NCBI RefSeq assembly: GCF_018139145.2 | Contig: NC_059472.1 | Span: 99,832,877 to 99,896,876, forward strand | DNA length: 64,000 nucleotides | Source: Gymnogyps californianus | Lineage: Eukaryota > Chordata > Aves > Accipitriformes > Cathartidae | Direction: 5' to 3' | Part shown: positions 22,156 to 35,200 of the stretch, piece after piece | Layout: each line of letters starts with the position of its first letter | Numbering within the stretch: position 1 is the stretch's first letter | Made by a program: the position numbers and the translations under genes | The notes under the pieces: generated by a model | The model's database searches: none | What the model saw: only the letters and a program-made list of their open reading frames with translations | Told to the model about the DNA's origin: nothing

Positions 22156-25100
22156 CAAAACCAAGGTACATCCATAATAATACAAAAGGAGAGATCTTAC
22201 CAAGGGGACAAAAGAGAAAAAGCTGCCCCAGAACACAAGCAAAAGTGACCTTTCCTTTACAGCGAAGTTGTGATCTGAATGTGAAGATCACTCAGACTTT
22301 CCATGCTCGTATTTGAACAAATCCAGGCTCCTCAAGTGCACATCAAGCATTTCCTCCTCTTTTTTATCTATTTTTTTAATCTGTCTTTTCCAATAAAGGA
22401 CATTCGCTAGATAGGACCAAAAATATCAAAACAAATTAGAAGCCTTTGCCACCCTAGCAAAATGAGTCACTTTTCACAAGCCTTTGATTAAAGACCATAA
22501 CTTCCTTCTAGGGGGAAATTAACTTCCAAACGGCAGAGCAACACCAGGCTTACGTGCCACCCAAAGTTCACTTCAGTTCTCTGAAGCAGGATGAATTTTC
22601 TCACTTTTGGTTAATAAATACATCATGGGCTCTCGCCATACTGCTCAGCTCCTATCTCTAATGTACCCAAAGTTTACAGCTGTCTGAAGCTGAGATTTGT
22701 ATTTGGCATAATTTCTGTCTATCCTTTTTTTATTTGACATCAAAATGCCATTGAAAAAATACATAGGCAGGGGCCTTGGAGCAAAGTCTAACCCAATAAA
22801 TCCTGAATTGTTTTTCCCACAGTGGAACAACTGTGCTAGGACAACTGGGGGGCTGCCCTGCCCAGCCTGGGATACAGCCTGGAGATGGGAGAGTGCCCAC
22901 TTCAACAGCGCTTTGGAAGAAAGCAGTATTATGTGGGCGACTCAATCCTGCCAGCACGAGTCAGGTGCTCTGAGAGCTTCTCGGACACTTAGGTAGGAGA
23001 ACCCACAGTTCTGGATCTGATCAGTTTGAGCCCTGCCAAAACTGAAACCATGCAATATTCGAAGCAGAACTTTTAGATGACCAGGAAACCTTTGAGGTAA
23101 AAAAAAAAGCATGCTTATCTCAAAAATCTGTGTCAGCACCACCCTTGTTTGGCAGCACCTGAATGGGGATTCCCAAGATCTCAGCTGTGGACTTTGCCCC
23201 AGACAACATATAAATGAAAATCCCAAACAAAAGAAGCCCTACAGTTAGTTATTCTTTCAGCATCACAGCCAGTTATCTCCACTTCATCACGATGAAGTGC
23301 TCCATTCAGTGGGCTTGCACAGAATAGCATAGGGATGATTGGTCATGGGGAATTATAAGCATAAAAAAGTGACACAACACTGCGATGTATGGAGAGAGAA
23401 AAGTCAGCAGTCCCAGGTTGACGTGGGAGCTCTTCTGGTCAGCCAGGCGCAGGACCTGCCCGAGCACCACCTAAAACATCACAGCTGGGCAGAGGCCGAG
23501 GGGCTGGGCTGGGAGGGGAAGGGCGAGGGAAGTGTTAGCTGTTCCCCTTCGGCTACTGGCAGCTTTCTGAATAGGTGTGTGAGCACACTTCGGTCAGGTC
23601 AGGTACAGTCTGGTGGTGACTCCAGGAGAGAGCTGCAAGTGCCAAGGACAGTGAAACTGGAGACACAGCCCGTGCAGAGCATCCCACAGCAAAACTGTGA
23701 CAGGGCATGCCTATCAGCAGTGGCAAGGGGAATTCTGGAGCTGAAGCTGAAAAATTGATGTGTTTGACCAAACTAACCAAGCCTTACTTCAACCAGGGAG
23801 ACAGTCTCTGCTTGGAGGAGGGCTGGTACTCTTGTACTTGTAAAAATACTCTGCTACTGACTTAAAACATGAACAGCAGCAAGAACAGGTAGGATCCAAG
23901 ATCCAGGCGGGTGATCCAGCTCAGCAGTCAAATAGACCACCGCTCTTCTGAAAAGAAGAGGACTAGAAAAGTAGAAGGTCTTGGAGATTTAGAAAGAGTC
24001 ACACTTGACACATGTCCACTTGACACAGGTCAAGAGAAAGAGGAAAACAATAAATCTTACACCAAACAAAAGTAACCTCATCCAGCTGGCTGGTATACTG
24101 GAAGGCTTCATTTGGATGCTTTACTAATTGTCTGCAATACAGCACTGTGGCTTGGGGCAGGTGGGGTAGGGGGGCAGTCTTAGTTTCTGTGTGAAAGACG
24201 TGAAAGATGGCACATTAGCAAAAGATTTTGGCTACCCATCTCAGCTGCAAAAGAAGGGGAGAGTCTTCTGTCTACCTGACCCCATGGTATCTAAAGTGAC
24301 CTGGAATAAAGCTGGTATATCTTACCTGACCTTCTGTTTATCATCCCTTTACTAAGAGGCAGCTGGATGTATTCTCCTGGCACAGTTACTACCCTTGTAA
24401 GGACGTAGCTTATGCTGAGATACCTGCATCTCTCTAGGAAGGAAATAAGACAAAGAAAAGGTGCTTGCATTAATGCTGCTTCAGGGCACCAGCAAGTTAC
24501 GGGTTGGTGGGTTTTACAAGACTACTTACTATGCTATTCAATTAAAAAAAAGAGCAGTTACCATAGCAACACCCACATCTAATGGCTCTTATGCTACCTC
24601 TGAGATACAAAGCACCTTCTTACAGAGATACATTGACCAATACAGCATGTCGTGGGAAGTTTTATGCTTCTAGCAATGGTTTAAGGGGGAGAATGTGCGT
24701 TCCAATAACCAGACATATTTATATCCCCAGGTTGTAATATTAATTTATAACAAATTATTTTGGTTCCTTGATATCTCTTTTCTTCTCATTACCATTTCTT
24801 TTCCAATAGTGCCTTCATTTTTTCTTTTCCTCCCCCCTGGATGGATGATATTTGATTAAGTACAGGATGAGATTTGCATATGGGAGCTCAGGGATATGTC
24901 CAGCAGTTAGGTGGGTCATATCTGTCTGTAGATCTCGTATCTAGGAAATGCTACCACTTTATCACAGTTGAGCAGTCACAGCTGAGTGGAAGCCAGGGGC
25001 TAGAAGGTGTTTGTGGAATGCAATCTGACACTATCGGTGGTAAAGGATGGCTTTGCTGTCCTGAAAAGGGAGGGAAGGCAACATTTTTTATTTCTCTTGC

Positions 25101-25845
25101 CCAGGAAGGAAAAGTGAGGGGGTGGTGCATCTCCCCCAGGGGTGGAGAAGAGGGTGTGGAAGTCTCTTTCTTGTCCTTCATTACAGGCATGGTCAAATGG
25201 GAGAGAAGTTACATGACCCCTTGAACACGGCAAAGGCCAAGCTAACATCCCCACAGGCATGCTGGAGTTGGAGGGCCACTGTCAGAAATGTGAGGAAGAG
25301 AGAAGGGACAGCTGGGCCTCAGGATGTCCTCCTTACCCCTTCGCCCTCTCTGTGGACATTTTATTTCTTTGCAACAAGTCACAGAGGGCACATGCACTGT
25401 TCGTGGAAGAGCAAGATACTGCAGGATGCTGCATCGCCTGTCCCCAACCGCTGCTTTAAATATATCCCTACGAAGTGGCACATTGCTGGACCATCGTCAC
25501 TTGGGCAGGCAGGACTGGCTCCTGCCCCATGGCGAGCTTGGAGGGGTGAGGGGCAATGCAAGAGTCACAGAGCTTCTTACCCTTCCCTGGGCAAAGCCCA
25601 GCTTGGGCTCTCTGGGTCTCACAGCTCGCCTGCCACTTGAGCTCCCACCGTGTTTCTGAAAAGTGGGGTCAAAGCTGACAATTAGTTTCCAGAAACAAAA
25701 AAAGAAAGCTAATCTTCAATAACCTCTGATTTTCAGTCTTCTGATTATCTAGCCAGCCCAGTAGGAGAGGAACAACATGTTTGTCCTTCCTACACCAAAT
25801 ATTCCTTGCAAATTAAAAAAAATTCCAGAAAAAACCCTAATGATT
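22156..25845. other. Unique non-coding DNA, no gene seen
   Basis: The part 22325-22530 looks AT-rich and enhancer-like (AATGAGTCAC, TTTGATTAAAG, AATTAAC). Part 23400-23700 and part 24870-25660 are moderately GC-rich, with overlapping frames on both strands up to 172 codons (25122-25640) but no domains. No mobile element is recognisable. Confidence 0.4.
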
Positions 25846-25849
25846 TAAA

Positions 25850-26290
25850 GAAAGAGATAGATACAGATTAATCGCAGTAATTACTATTTAGATACAGATT
25901 ATCTGCATAAACACAGGACGCTGCTATTTTGTTACTGCATCACTGAAAAATCTTTCATTCAAATTGCAAGACTGAGTATCAGTTCCATGTTATTTTTCTG
26001 TGAACATAGGGCTCCATGTATTATTTGTGATGCTCCTAATTTTTAATTACCCCAAATTAAAACAATGGGATGATATATGATGAGTGAAACCAAGCATATG
26101 TTAAAAACGTCTAAACAGTTTTACCTGGGAAAATGAACAGAAACATAAATTGCTTGTAGTGCATATTTAAAAATTCAATAGCAAGCTAAAATTATCATTT
26201 GCATTAATGTATTCTGAAATATGAATTATTAAGTCATTCACATTGGCGCAACAAAAGCCAGTTTGGAGAACCTAGCTTTAGCCTGAAGCA
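25850..26290. other. Candidate conserved non-coding block
   Basis: Very AT-rich but not simple-repeat sequence, with many TAATTA/TTAAT-type homeodomain cores: GATTAATCGCAGTAATTACTA, TTTTTAATTACC, TTTGCATTAATG, ATGAATTATTAAG. It lies just upstream of the CpG-rich patch at 26.65 kb. It is a plausible regulatory region; conservation was not tested. Confidence 0.25.
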
Positions 26291-26571
26291 TTCCTCCGCA
26301 GCCTTATCTTCCCAGTCCCCTCTAAATAGTGCTAAATATATAAAGGATATTCTTCTAATTGGAAAAATGTATACACAACACCTGTATGAAAAAAAAAACC
26401 CTCCACATTTCCAAGCGGCTTTAAAAAAAAAACCCTCTCAAACAAAAGAAATTCAAATATTCAATGCTATTCAAGTCTCCCGTCTCTTTTTCTCTCTTTC
26501 CTTTTTTAACCCCCTTTGTACTTTGCACTCCTGTAATTTTTTTCTTTGCTTTAATCCCAGCCACCGCTTGG

Positions 26572-26613
26572 TTTCTTTTCTTTTCTTTTCTTTTCTTTCT
26601 TTTCTTTTTTTTT
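26572..26613 (+). repeat. TTTTC pentanucleotide microsatellite
   Basis: (TTTTC)n then TTTCT units and a T run. It forms the end of a longer pyrimidine-rich stretch from about 26475. Confidence 0.9.
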
Positions 26614-26644
26614 AATGCCTTCGTTCTTTAAATACGGTTCCATT

Positions 26645-26905
26645 GTTTAGAGGTCAAGGCAACGACCTGGCAGAGGGAAGCGTGGCAAGCGCCTGTGCCT
26701 GGGGTGCCGGGGGAGCAGCCAGGGGTGCAGAGGCGGGGGTGCGGAGCTGGCCCCCGGGGTCTGCGTCGGCAGCAGCCCGGAGGAGCACCGGGCGGTGGGA
26801 CGAGGAGGTTTGTCCACCTGTGGGGCAGGAGCGCTGTCTTTCTTCTCTACACAGTGGCAGGGGGGCAGGAGGGAGTGTGCGGGATGGGGAGGTGGGGGGG
26901 GATGA
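26645..26905. promoter_or_regulatory. Small CpG-rich patch, possible promoter or regulatory island
   Basis: In about 160 bases (26655-26815) I count roughly a dozen CpG dinucleotides against a CpG-depleted, AT-rich background, with GC-box-like GCGGGGG and GGGCGG strings. The patch is abruptly bounded on the left by a pyrimidine tract. Open frames on both strands (102, 98 and 136 codons) are explained by GC content. Possible meanings are an unmethylated promoter of a non-coding transcript or gene with its body outside this window, or a GC-rich enhancer. No TATA box or start codon context decides this. Confidence 0.35.
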
Positions 26906-29104
26906 CTGCGAGCAGAAACATTATTCAGTGCTTCATCCAGCAAAATCTTAGTTCACAGAGTAATACTTCCTCCTCTGCATTGTGTAAGAAGGGAGAAATG
27001 TGTCAGCAAGGTTTTCTGGGACTGGGGCTTGGACTTCGTAACTCAGGATCTCTTTATAGGAGATTTTTCCCCCCCCTGCCTTTTTGTTTTGGGCTGAGGA
27101 AATGAGATCCTGATGGATAGCAAGACAAACAAGTGCTAGTTAAAGAGGGACAGCCCAATGATGGAAAAGCAGCCCCAAATCACTCTTGGACTCCTGTCCT
27201 TCTGATGTGCTGAAGGTGAAGCAATGAGTTTGTGAAAGAGCCAAAGTTAGCAGCCTGTAGTCCCAGCGCTCTCCTTTCACTGTACAGGCTCGATTTCCCA
27301 GAACACTTCCTTAGCTCCAGTTAACTTCAGTGAGAGGACAGTTGCAAAATATCTTTAAGTAATCAGGGCTGAGATGATGCTGCTTCTTAAAACAGTTTAT
27401 CAGTCATAAATGCCAGATCTGTGATGTGTGTTGTACAGCCCAAGTTTGCAGACTTCCTCCTGCACTGAGACACAAAGCTCAGCATTTCTGAAATTGAATT
27501 TCTCTTCATGCCATGTGATTACAGATATATTCTGACTCACTATTTCCATTTCTCTTATGTATTAGTAAAAAGGAAAAAATGGTTGGAAAAAATTATCTCT
27601 GTAGCATTATTTCTATAAAAATTCATGTCATATGCAAAGTGTTACACTGCTCTGGGAAAAGTGACACCAAAGGACTTATGTGTAATTATGTCTATGTGTT
27701 GTGCATATACAAACACACACACACAGAGCACTTGATGAGCTATGCTAATAACGAGACAAAAAGTGGACGTGACATTTACCCAATACAATAAACATAGGTA
27801 AAAAAATAAGTTGCCATGTATCATTAGGAGCACAGTTATGCATGAATAGCTTTACATGGCCAGCAGTATTGCTAGTCCAGTATCTTCTCATCACACAAGC
27901 ATCCTTAGGAACCCTGGTTCCCAGGAATATTTTTATCCTAGTCTCCACTCATTAGAAATGGATATAAACCTTGAAGTTGAAGAGTTTCTTTTGCTTTTGT
28001 CAAATTTGTTAACTTGGCTGGATATTTTTGTTATCTCGTTAGGTATTAGGTCCTTTAAAAAAAAAAATCTGCTATGTTCTTGGCCCCTGAGATCTCCTGG
28101 AGCAGTGAATAGATTAGTTACATGCATGCAGGCATAAGAAATCATCTGTCTTTCATTAGCTTTGGATATTCTACTTTCCTATTTCTACTTTGAATTTCCC
28201 CATGTTCTGGTACCAGTGTCCCATCATGCTCACTGGGAGAGGAGCAGGAAGGGCAGGAGCTGCAGAACAGGTACCTGCTCATACAAAGCTCCCATGTTTC
28301 CATCTAGGAGATCCCAGCCCAAAGTGCAGCTCTTAAGCTTGCCCAATGAGGCCATGCTTTGTGCATGCTCTGTATTGGTTGAGCCACGGAGACTGAACAT
28401 CACTCAAAGTACGTGGAGATCAAAGTATGTGGAGATACAGCTCCACATGAACTTCCAAGTGGCCAGGAAATGCCGACAGATGAACTGCAAGAGGAGTGTC
28501 TGCTCTGGCCCACTTTACCCACACTTACTTCAGACATCCATCTCACACTTTGCTGCTTTTGATGAGATGTGGTCCCTAGTCTGAAGTAAACATGGCTAAG
28601 GTGACCTGGCTCCACCTATCCCTGAAGATGTATTCTCAGGTAAACACACTGGCCCCTGAAGGGATGCTTCCAGTCACTGGTGGTCTAGAGCAGCCAGATC
28701 CCCCCGATTCTTCACATAGGACAGAACTGAGGCCAACAGTTCCCCCAAGCCATCCCATGCCTCATCATTACCTGTATCAAACCATGGCTGCAGAAAAGGG
28801 TACCTCACCAGGAAACCCTGGGGGCTGAGCACCCTGCTTCACATTCCTTTTTGGCAAGATTTCCAACCTCCTGCTGGCCCAGCAAGCCCAGGGTGGAAAG
28901 ACCCCCTTTTGGCATCCCATAACTGGGTCCCAGGACCTCTCCCCTTGCATCTGTTTGCTGAGCCTCGTGAACTGGGGCAGCGATTGCTGCTCGGGCCCCT
29001 TCTTGGAGAAGGCTTGCTCCCACCTGCTGAGCTCAGCCGGGCAGTGGTGAGTCAGGGGCCATGCTTGCCCATTTCTCCACATTGTTTCACGTTCAGTTAA
29101 AAAC
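26906..29104. other. Unique non-coding DNA, no gene seen
   Basis: Contains a short (CA)n at 27712-27724 and a T/A-rich patch near 28060. Frames of up to 140 codons (28162-28584 plus) and 109 codons (28777-29106 minus) have no recognisable domain. Confidence 0.45.
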
Positions 29105-29360
29105 AAAGCTGTCAGTAATTAACAAAACATGAGATATTTGAGAAACCAGATTTGCCAAGCTGCTATTTTAGCAAATCATAACGGTGTCGCTGCCAAAATC
29201 ATCACTTCTCTTCTCCCTTCTGCCCCCCCTCCGGAATCAGTGGTGCGCTGTGAAATTGAAAAACTCTGTGTGCAGGAAGAAAGTGAGGTTCAAAGAGAGC
29301 TGTGGTTTCCAGTTTGTTACACTACCAATGCAAAACATGCCATAAACAAATTAATGTCAC
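29105..29360. other. Candidate conserved non-coding block
   Basis: Dense unique sequence bounded by ordinary AT-rich DNA, with motifs such as GTCAGTAATTAAC, AGCAAATCATAACGGTG and ATAAACAAATTAATG. It resembles known vertebrate conserved elements in texture only. Confidence 0.2.
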
Positions 29361-32192
29361 CGTCTAAAAACTTCTCGCTTCTTTGAATTTTTCTTGCTGT
29401 CTGAGTAATAATAAGCTAGCTGGTCCTAATCAAATAAAGCACACACCTACCAAAGAGTTTTCTGAAAAAATTATCATTCTCTTCCTTTAAATGGAGGGAA
29501 ATCCAGGCTGGCAGAGCTGTAGTAATCCATACAATATGGTTTGTAGGCCAGGAGTAAAGTACACAGCTCCAAGGGCCCAGTCCAGCACATTAACTGCTGG
29601 ACTGCAATGTTGTCCCCTCCAGTGGATGAGCTTGGTTGCAGGATGGGCTCCCAACATCAGAAGTTATTACAGGCCTGATTCCGCACCACGCTTATTTAAT
29701 GTTTTAAGGTGTGCATAACTCTTGTATCTCACAAACAGTAACTGGAACTGAGACCTCTCACCCTGTCACCAGAGTTGCATAGTATTAGCCAAAAACCAAT
29801 GAATCCTATACTCTATAAAACCTTATTGTCTAGATGTGTATGTGTTTAAAGAAGCTACATATTCACCAGCCTTTAGGCTTTGTTCTGAGCTCAACTGTGC
29901 TAGCAAATGACCTTGCGATTTCTAAGAAATTAGGCAGAAGTCAGGTACTGGACGGAATGAGATTCCCTAGGAGTTTTGTTACAGGAACAAAGCTGTATGA
30001 GGTCAGACATTAAATAGGGTGGAAAAAGCTGTATTAAAAGTGTGAGTCAAGATTTGTTGGAGTCACCAGAAATTTTCTGTCTGACTTCTGTGGACACTGG
30101 ATCAGGCTGTGAAAGTACATTATGATTTCACATTTCAGTATTCAAACTTCAGGATGTCAAAGTCAGGCTATTTACACTGCTCCAAGGCATTTGGATTTGA
30201 CAGCATTAAGGTTACTACTATTTTTCATATAACCCAAGCTAATAGGAGACAACTTCTTTTAGAAGCCATATACCAGACCTCGAGGAATTAATTTAATACT
30301 GGGATGTTAATGTTAAACTCACTGATGTAATCAATTAGCACATCTTTGTTGACTCATGGTGACATTTTCTAAAGTGCTTAAACAGCTGAAGAATACAAAC
30401 CAATTAAAATGAATTTACGTCCCTTTGAAAAAAGGAGGCATTTTCAAAGGTGTCCAGTTTGGATACCCTTTTCCCACTAGAAATGAGGGAGAACTGGGTG
30501 TCAACTTTCTAAAACTAGTTTTGAAAATCTCACCTTTAATTCCTTTTGTGGACTGTATTTTAGTATTTTTCCATCCCAATTCATTTACACAAGCACTGTC
30601 ACTCCATCTTGCTCTTCTAACAAGTACTTTCACCAAACACAGCAATACTGCAATACTCATGTAATCAAGATAACTCCTCCAGTGCTGCAGCATCACACTT
30701 CTCAACATGTGAGATGACGTATATCCGGCGATTTGATGGAATTTCCCGGAGTGCTTTAGCTTCTCTCCGGTTTCTCACTCTCTTCTTGCTGGTTGTTTCT
30801 TATCACAGACAGTCCCTTAAAATTAAAATAGCCTGCCACCGGCTGTGAGTGCATATGTAGACACAAAGTTGCTCTGTTATTCCTAACAGTGACCCATCGC
30901 AGCTGAGAACTTTGCTGAGGATTTTTATTCCATAGTGCTCCTTCATGGGAGCTGTAGACACTCAATGTACCTGATGCGCTGGTAGTATGGGCATTAGCTT
31001 TTACGATTACCCTGACCTCTTCCTAGAGGCATTTGCATAATTATTTCATGCTAAAAGTAGAACAGCTTCATGTCTTGAGGAAGCTTCTTTGCACCATTTC
31101 CAACAGTGCACATGCGAGCACGACATTTCCTTCTAGTGTTCCTTCAAAACTGGGTCTCTCATATCTGAAGTTATTTGGTACACGGTCACTTCTCCCCTTC
31201 CTTCCTCCCAGCACTAGCCCTCAAGTGCGAGTTAGGTATGCTCTGGGAGAACCTGTTTGGTTGGGCATACCAGGTATTAAAGGCAGGGGAAACCCAGAGC
31301 TTGAGAAACCCACCAGACCTTTGATGTGAGGTCGGTCTCTGAGCAGCTCAATAGTTACACAGCTTAAATGGTTTTGCAGGTCAGCACAAGCAGAAGGGTG
31401 GCCATTGGAAGGCTCTAGGTACCTCCACAATTAGCAGGCAATTAGAGGTTGTAATGAGAAGGTCCATGGTGTTCAAACACTGAAGTTAGCCTGTTCTCAG
31501 AGATGCTGTTCAGGCTGCTGCTGATCCACAGCAAGATATTGCCTCTTCTAGCCCAGCCCCAGGTGTTTGGCATGACTCGACAGCTACCACATCCATAGCA
31601 CATCTCCAGGCTTATACTCCAACCCAGTTAAGGCAAAACAAGCTTGTTTAGCCTTAACATTTTTGATAGGATTATTATTTTTTTTATACTTAGACCATTT
31701 TGGCCAGTTGAGGAGCGACAGTGATACTGGCAGATCTGAACTGGAAGGGGAAAGGGAGGCAAATGCCTGTAAGTAAGATAACTGATGAACAGCTGAGAAC
31801 AGGCTGTATTTGGTAATCCCTTAGTCCATATCAGCTGCAGCCAAAAGTGCTGTTTCACATCTGATTACAACCTTTGTCTTCTAAAGAGCTCTGAGTCCCT
31901 TGGTGGATCTTAGCAGTTTCAAGAAATTATCTGCTATCTGCATATCCTACATTGCTTAGGTATACAAGTAAGATATTCCTTACTGCTCCTCCCTCAGACA
32001 GTCTGGAGACATGAGACAGACGATTCCAGTCTGGATCCATTCCACTCCAATTATCCACTGTTTTTTTGTAACATATTTTTTATTTAAATAAATCAAGAGG
32101 TTCCATTTAGCACATTGCGTTTGTCTTGGCATACACTTCACACATGCAGAAACTCTATATTAAGGCTTTCATACAGCCGTTAGCAAAAGAAT
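29361..32192. other. Unique non-coding DNA, no gene seen
   Basis: No transposon, RNA or gene is recognisable. Frames reach 98 codons without domains. Confidence 0.45.
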
Positions 32193-32251
32193 CAGCCAAA
32201 TGTATCCCTGGTGTAACTCTACTGACTTCAGTGAAGTTTCACCGGGGTATC
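32193..32251. repeat. Ancient palindromic sauropsid-type repeat fragment (tentative)
   Basis: The stretch GCCAAATGTATCCCTGGTG, TAACTCTACTGACTTCAGTG, AAGTTTCACCGGGGTAT forms an imperfect inverted repeat centred on CTGACTTCAG. From memory it resembles an abundant ancient amniote repeat with the pattern CATCCCTGGTGTAACTCCA / TGGAGTTACACCAGGGATG. A related sequence lies at 52511-52572. The inverted-repeat form is visible; the family assignment is memory-based. Confidence 0.45.
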
Positions 32252-35200
32252 CCTGTTCTGTTGATTTGTCCCCTTTGTTCTCATTCCAAAAGACAAAACC
32301 CAAGAAAAAGTATGTTTGTATTTAGTTAACACAATGTATTCCCTGTATGATACAGATGTAATCCCTTGCACTTTCCTTCATTGTCTGCTATACTGCTTGT
32401 TAGTATACAGGAATGATTTTCACATTTATATATCATTCTGGTTTTACAACCAGATGTCGTAGCAACATAGATGTTGCAAGAACAAGCAGCAGGAAGTCAG
32501 GAAACATTGAACTTTAAGTTGCCATTTGCCCCATGAACATAAGCTGGCAACCTTGAAGTGAGTGTGTTGGCACCAGCAAATACAAGAGCAGCAGGAGTCA
32601 CTTAGGTGATGAATTATGAGTGCCCATCTCCAAGGATCAGTTTTTGGCCCTATTTCAATCTAAGGGTTAGAGCAGCAGCATCAATGAGGTGAGAAGCAGC
32701 AGATCCAATAACAGCATGTTGGTCTGGTGTGAGAGGTGGGCAGGACTTCACCTGGCTTACAATGATGTGGTGCATTGCATTGCCTGGACTATCCTGTCAT
32801 GGCTCCATGTTTGCTTCAACAGGTGTCAAGAGATGTACCTCTTTGTCCTGTATAAAAACCAGGTAAGCAGAGCACTGCCTACTACGAGAGTCAGTCCAGG
32901 AAGAATTAAAGCAGAGTGACTTCAATCAAGGAGGCGAGACTTGAGCAAGCTCCCTTACAAATTATTTTTTGCCTCTCTGCTATCAAACACTTTTATCAAT
33001 GACATGGGTAGAAGCATAACTGCATTACGGACTAAGTCTACCCTGACAAAAAGAGTCAGTGGGAGTGATAAAGATCGCAGATCACCAGTCTGGAGCTGTT
33101 GCTAAATTAGGCACAAGCAAATGACATGCCTGATGATACAGGCCTATAGGTGCCAACAGAGAATTCCTCACACTGAAGGGGTGCACAGGCTACCCCGACA
33201 GTCAGTGCTGAGAGGTGTGGTAGGTGACACAGTAGGTCGCATCTCAGGGTGATGCGTCAGCCATGGCAGTGCTCAGTTATATTAACAGAAAATACTGTTT
33301 CTCCTGCCACTCATGGGTCTCCTATGTATTTGGTAGCGGCATGATCTCTGCAGTAGTGTGTCTGTTTCTGGGTGTTGAAGCACTACGAGCATTCAGAAAA
33401 GATCCACTCAGAGGAATGAGGGGCTCAGGGCACATGACTAGGGCACAGACCTGAAGGTGAGAGTGTGGTTAGCATGTCAAGAAGGCAAAAGACTTATTTA
33501 ATCACCATCAAAACAGGCAGCAGAAACCTGATAATGTGTGGGCTTTTTTAGTTTAGCAGATATATAACATTCTGTGGCTGGAAGTTGAAACCAGTCAAAT
33601 TCAGAATAAAACTGAAATGCAGATTTTTAACATTCAGGATAATTAACCAGTAGAATTATTTCCCAAGGGCTACAATAGAGTATACATCATTGGAAAACTT
33701 TTCAATCAAGAGAGAATGCAGGTTTGGGTTTTTTTTCCCAAACAGATATCCTCTAATTCTAGGAGGAATTAACTGAGGCCAGTACTGGAGTCTGCACAAT
33801 ACAGGAGATCACATTAAATGTAACCCTTGATGTTTTAGGCATCTTTTACTGCGCATAGAGACCTAAAAGCAGGATTGTACATACATAGAAATAGTCTTCT
33901 TTATTGCTAACAAACGCACACAGCAGTGGGCTAGGACTAACATTATTAGGCTAAGCATTCATATGCTCAGTGTCCATGGGGTAGTCATCTTGTGAGTCTC
34001 TGCTGGCCAAGGTGCTGTCAATCATGAAGAGACGTGTCAACCTCTGTTTCTCCTTAGAACAGGCTGATCCTCAGTCCTGTTGATGCACTGCCTTCCTCTC
34101 TGCCTCTTCTCATAGAGTTTTTAGATCTTGTCAAGTCAATGATGGTTATCTGTTTTTTTCCCCTGCTGAATCTCTGATGATTTTACTTCTCTGCTTCAAA
34201 CTGTTACTAACTGGTACTGACTCAACAAGCTCACCTCTGTGGTCCCTCTTTGTTTCTGCCTTCTTGCCTTGCACTGCTTAGTTGCTTATAAAAATCTCTC
34301 ACCTCCAGATTAAAGTGGGAGTGACAGCTACAGCTCATCTCCATGAAAACTGAACCGAGTCACATAAATGGTTCCAGTGGTGCCTTTTGATTTTACAGTC
34401 AACAAACATACGAGGACCCTAGTTGCTCCAAGACTTCCCCTCACAGGTTGCATCCCATATGAACATACATCTTAACGAAAAGTGTCTGCTCAGCCTGCTT
34501 ATGCATGAGGGTTGTAATGTGAGCCATGACTATGGAAAGCTGGAAAATCAGTAATTAAAAACAAATTCTGCTGCTGTACACAAATACTGAGGGGTATGTA
34601 TGAGGCATGTGCTTTAGACCTCATAGAGGCAAATGAAACTGTTAGATAAATAGACAGTACTAGGTACTGCTGTGCTCTTAACATTTCACATTTCATATCT
34701 TTTTTGATAACTATTCAGAAAACCCAAAGGCACGGCTGTGGTTGGGGATAAAGTATGTGCCAAAGTTCAAACATCTACACCAATTCTCTAAGGTGTTAGA
34801 GCTGCTTAAAAGCCATAACAGAAAGAGTGCATTTTTTCCCCATTCTCTATAATTCAAAACTTAATTACAAACTAAAATCCAGCAACTTCACTCTGGGTCT
34901 TTCAAGGGATATATAACATTTTGGGCAAAATGTTGACAGAATGATAAACATCCTGCAAATGCCCTGTAGAATAAAAGTATTTTAACTATGGGAGTCTCCA
35001 GAACGTAAACCAAAGGATTTTCTAGCACTGGTAACAAGTGGTATTGTAGTCAGTCCTTAATGTCCTGCTTCATAAGCCTCTGTAGCTTGCCACTGTCCTG
35101 CGAGCTATACAGAACCTGTGCATGCATCCCACTCAAAACTGCTATTGCAGGCAGAGGGAGAAAAACTTCCTTCAGCTTTAGTGCAAGCCTTTTTTTGGTG

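Noticed and set aside
32960..33230. Degenerate CR1 reverse-transcriptase fragment
   Set aside because: Only about 20 bases (TTTTATCAATGACATGGG) resemble the CR1 FINDM region; the following sequence does not continue the match.
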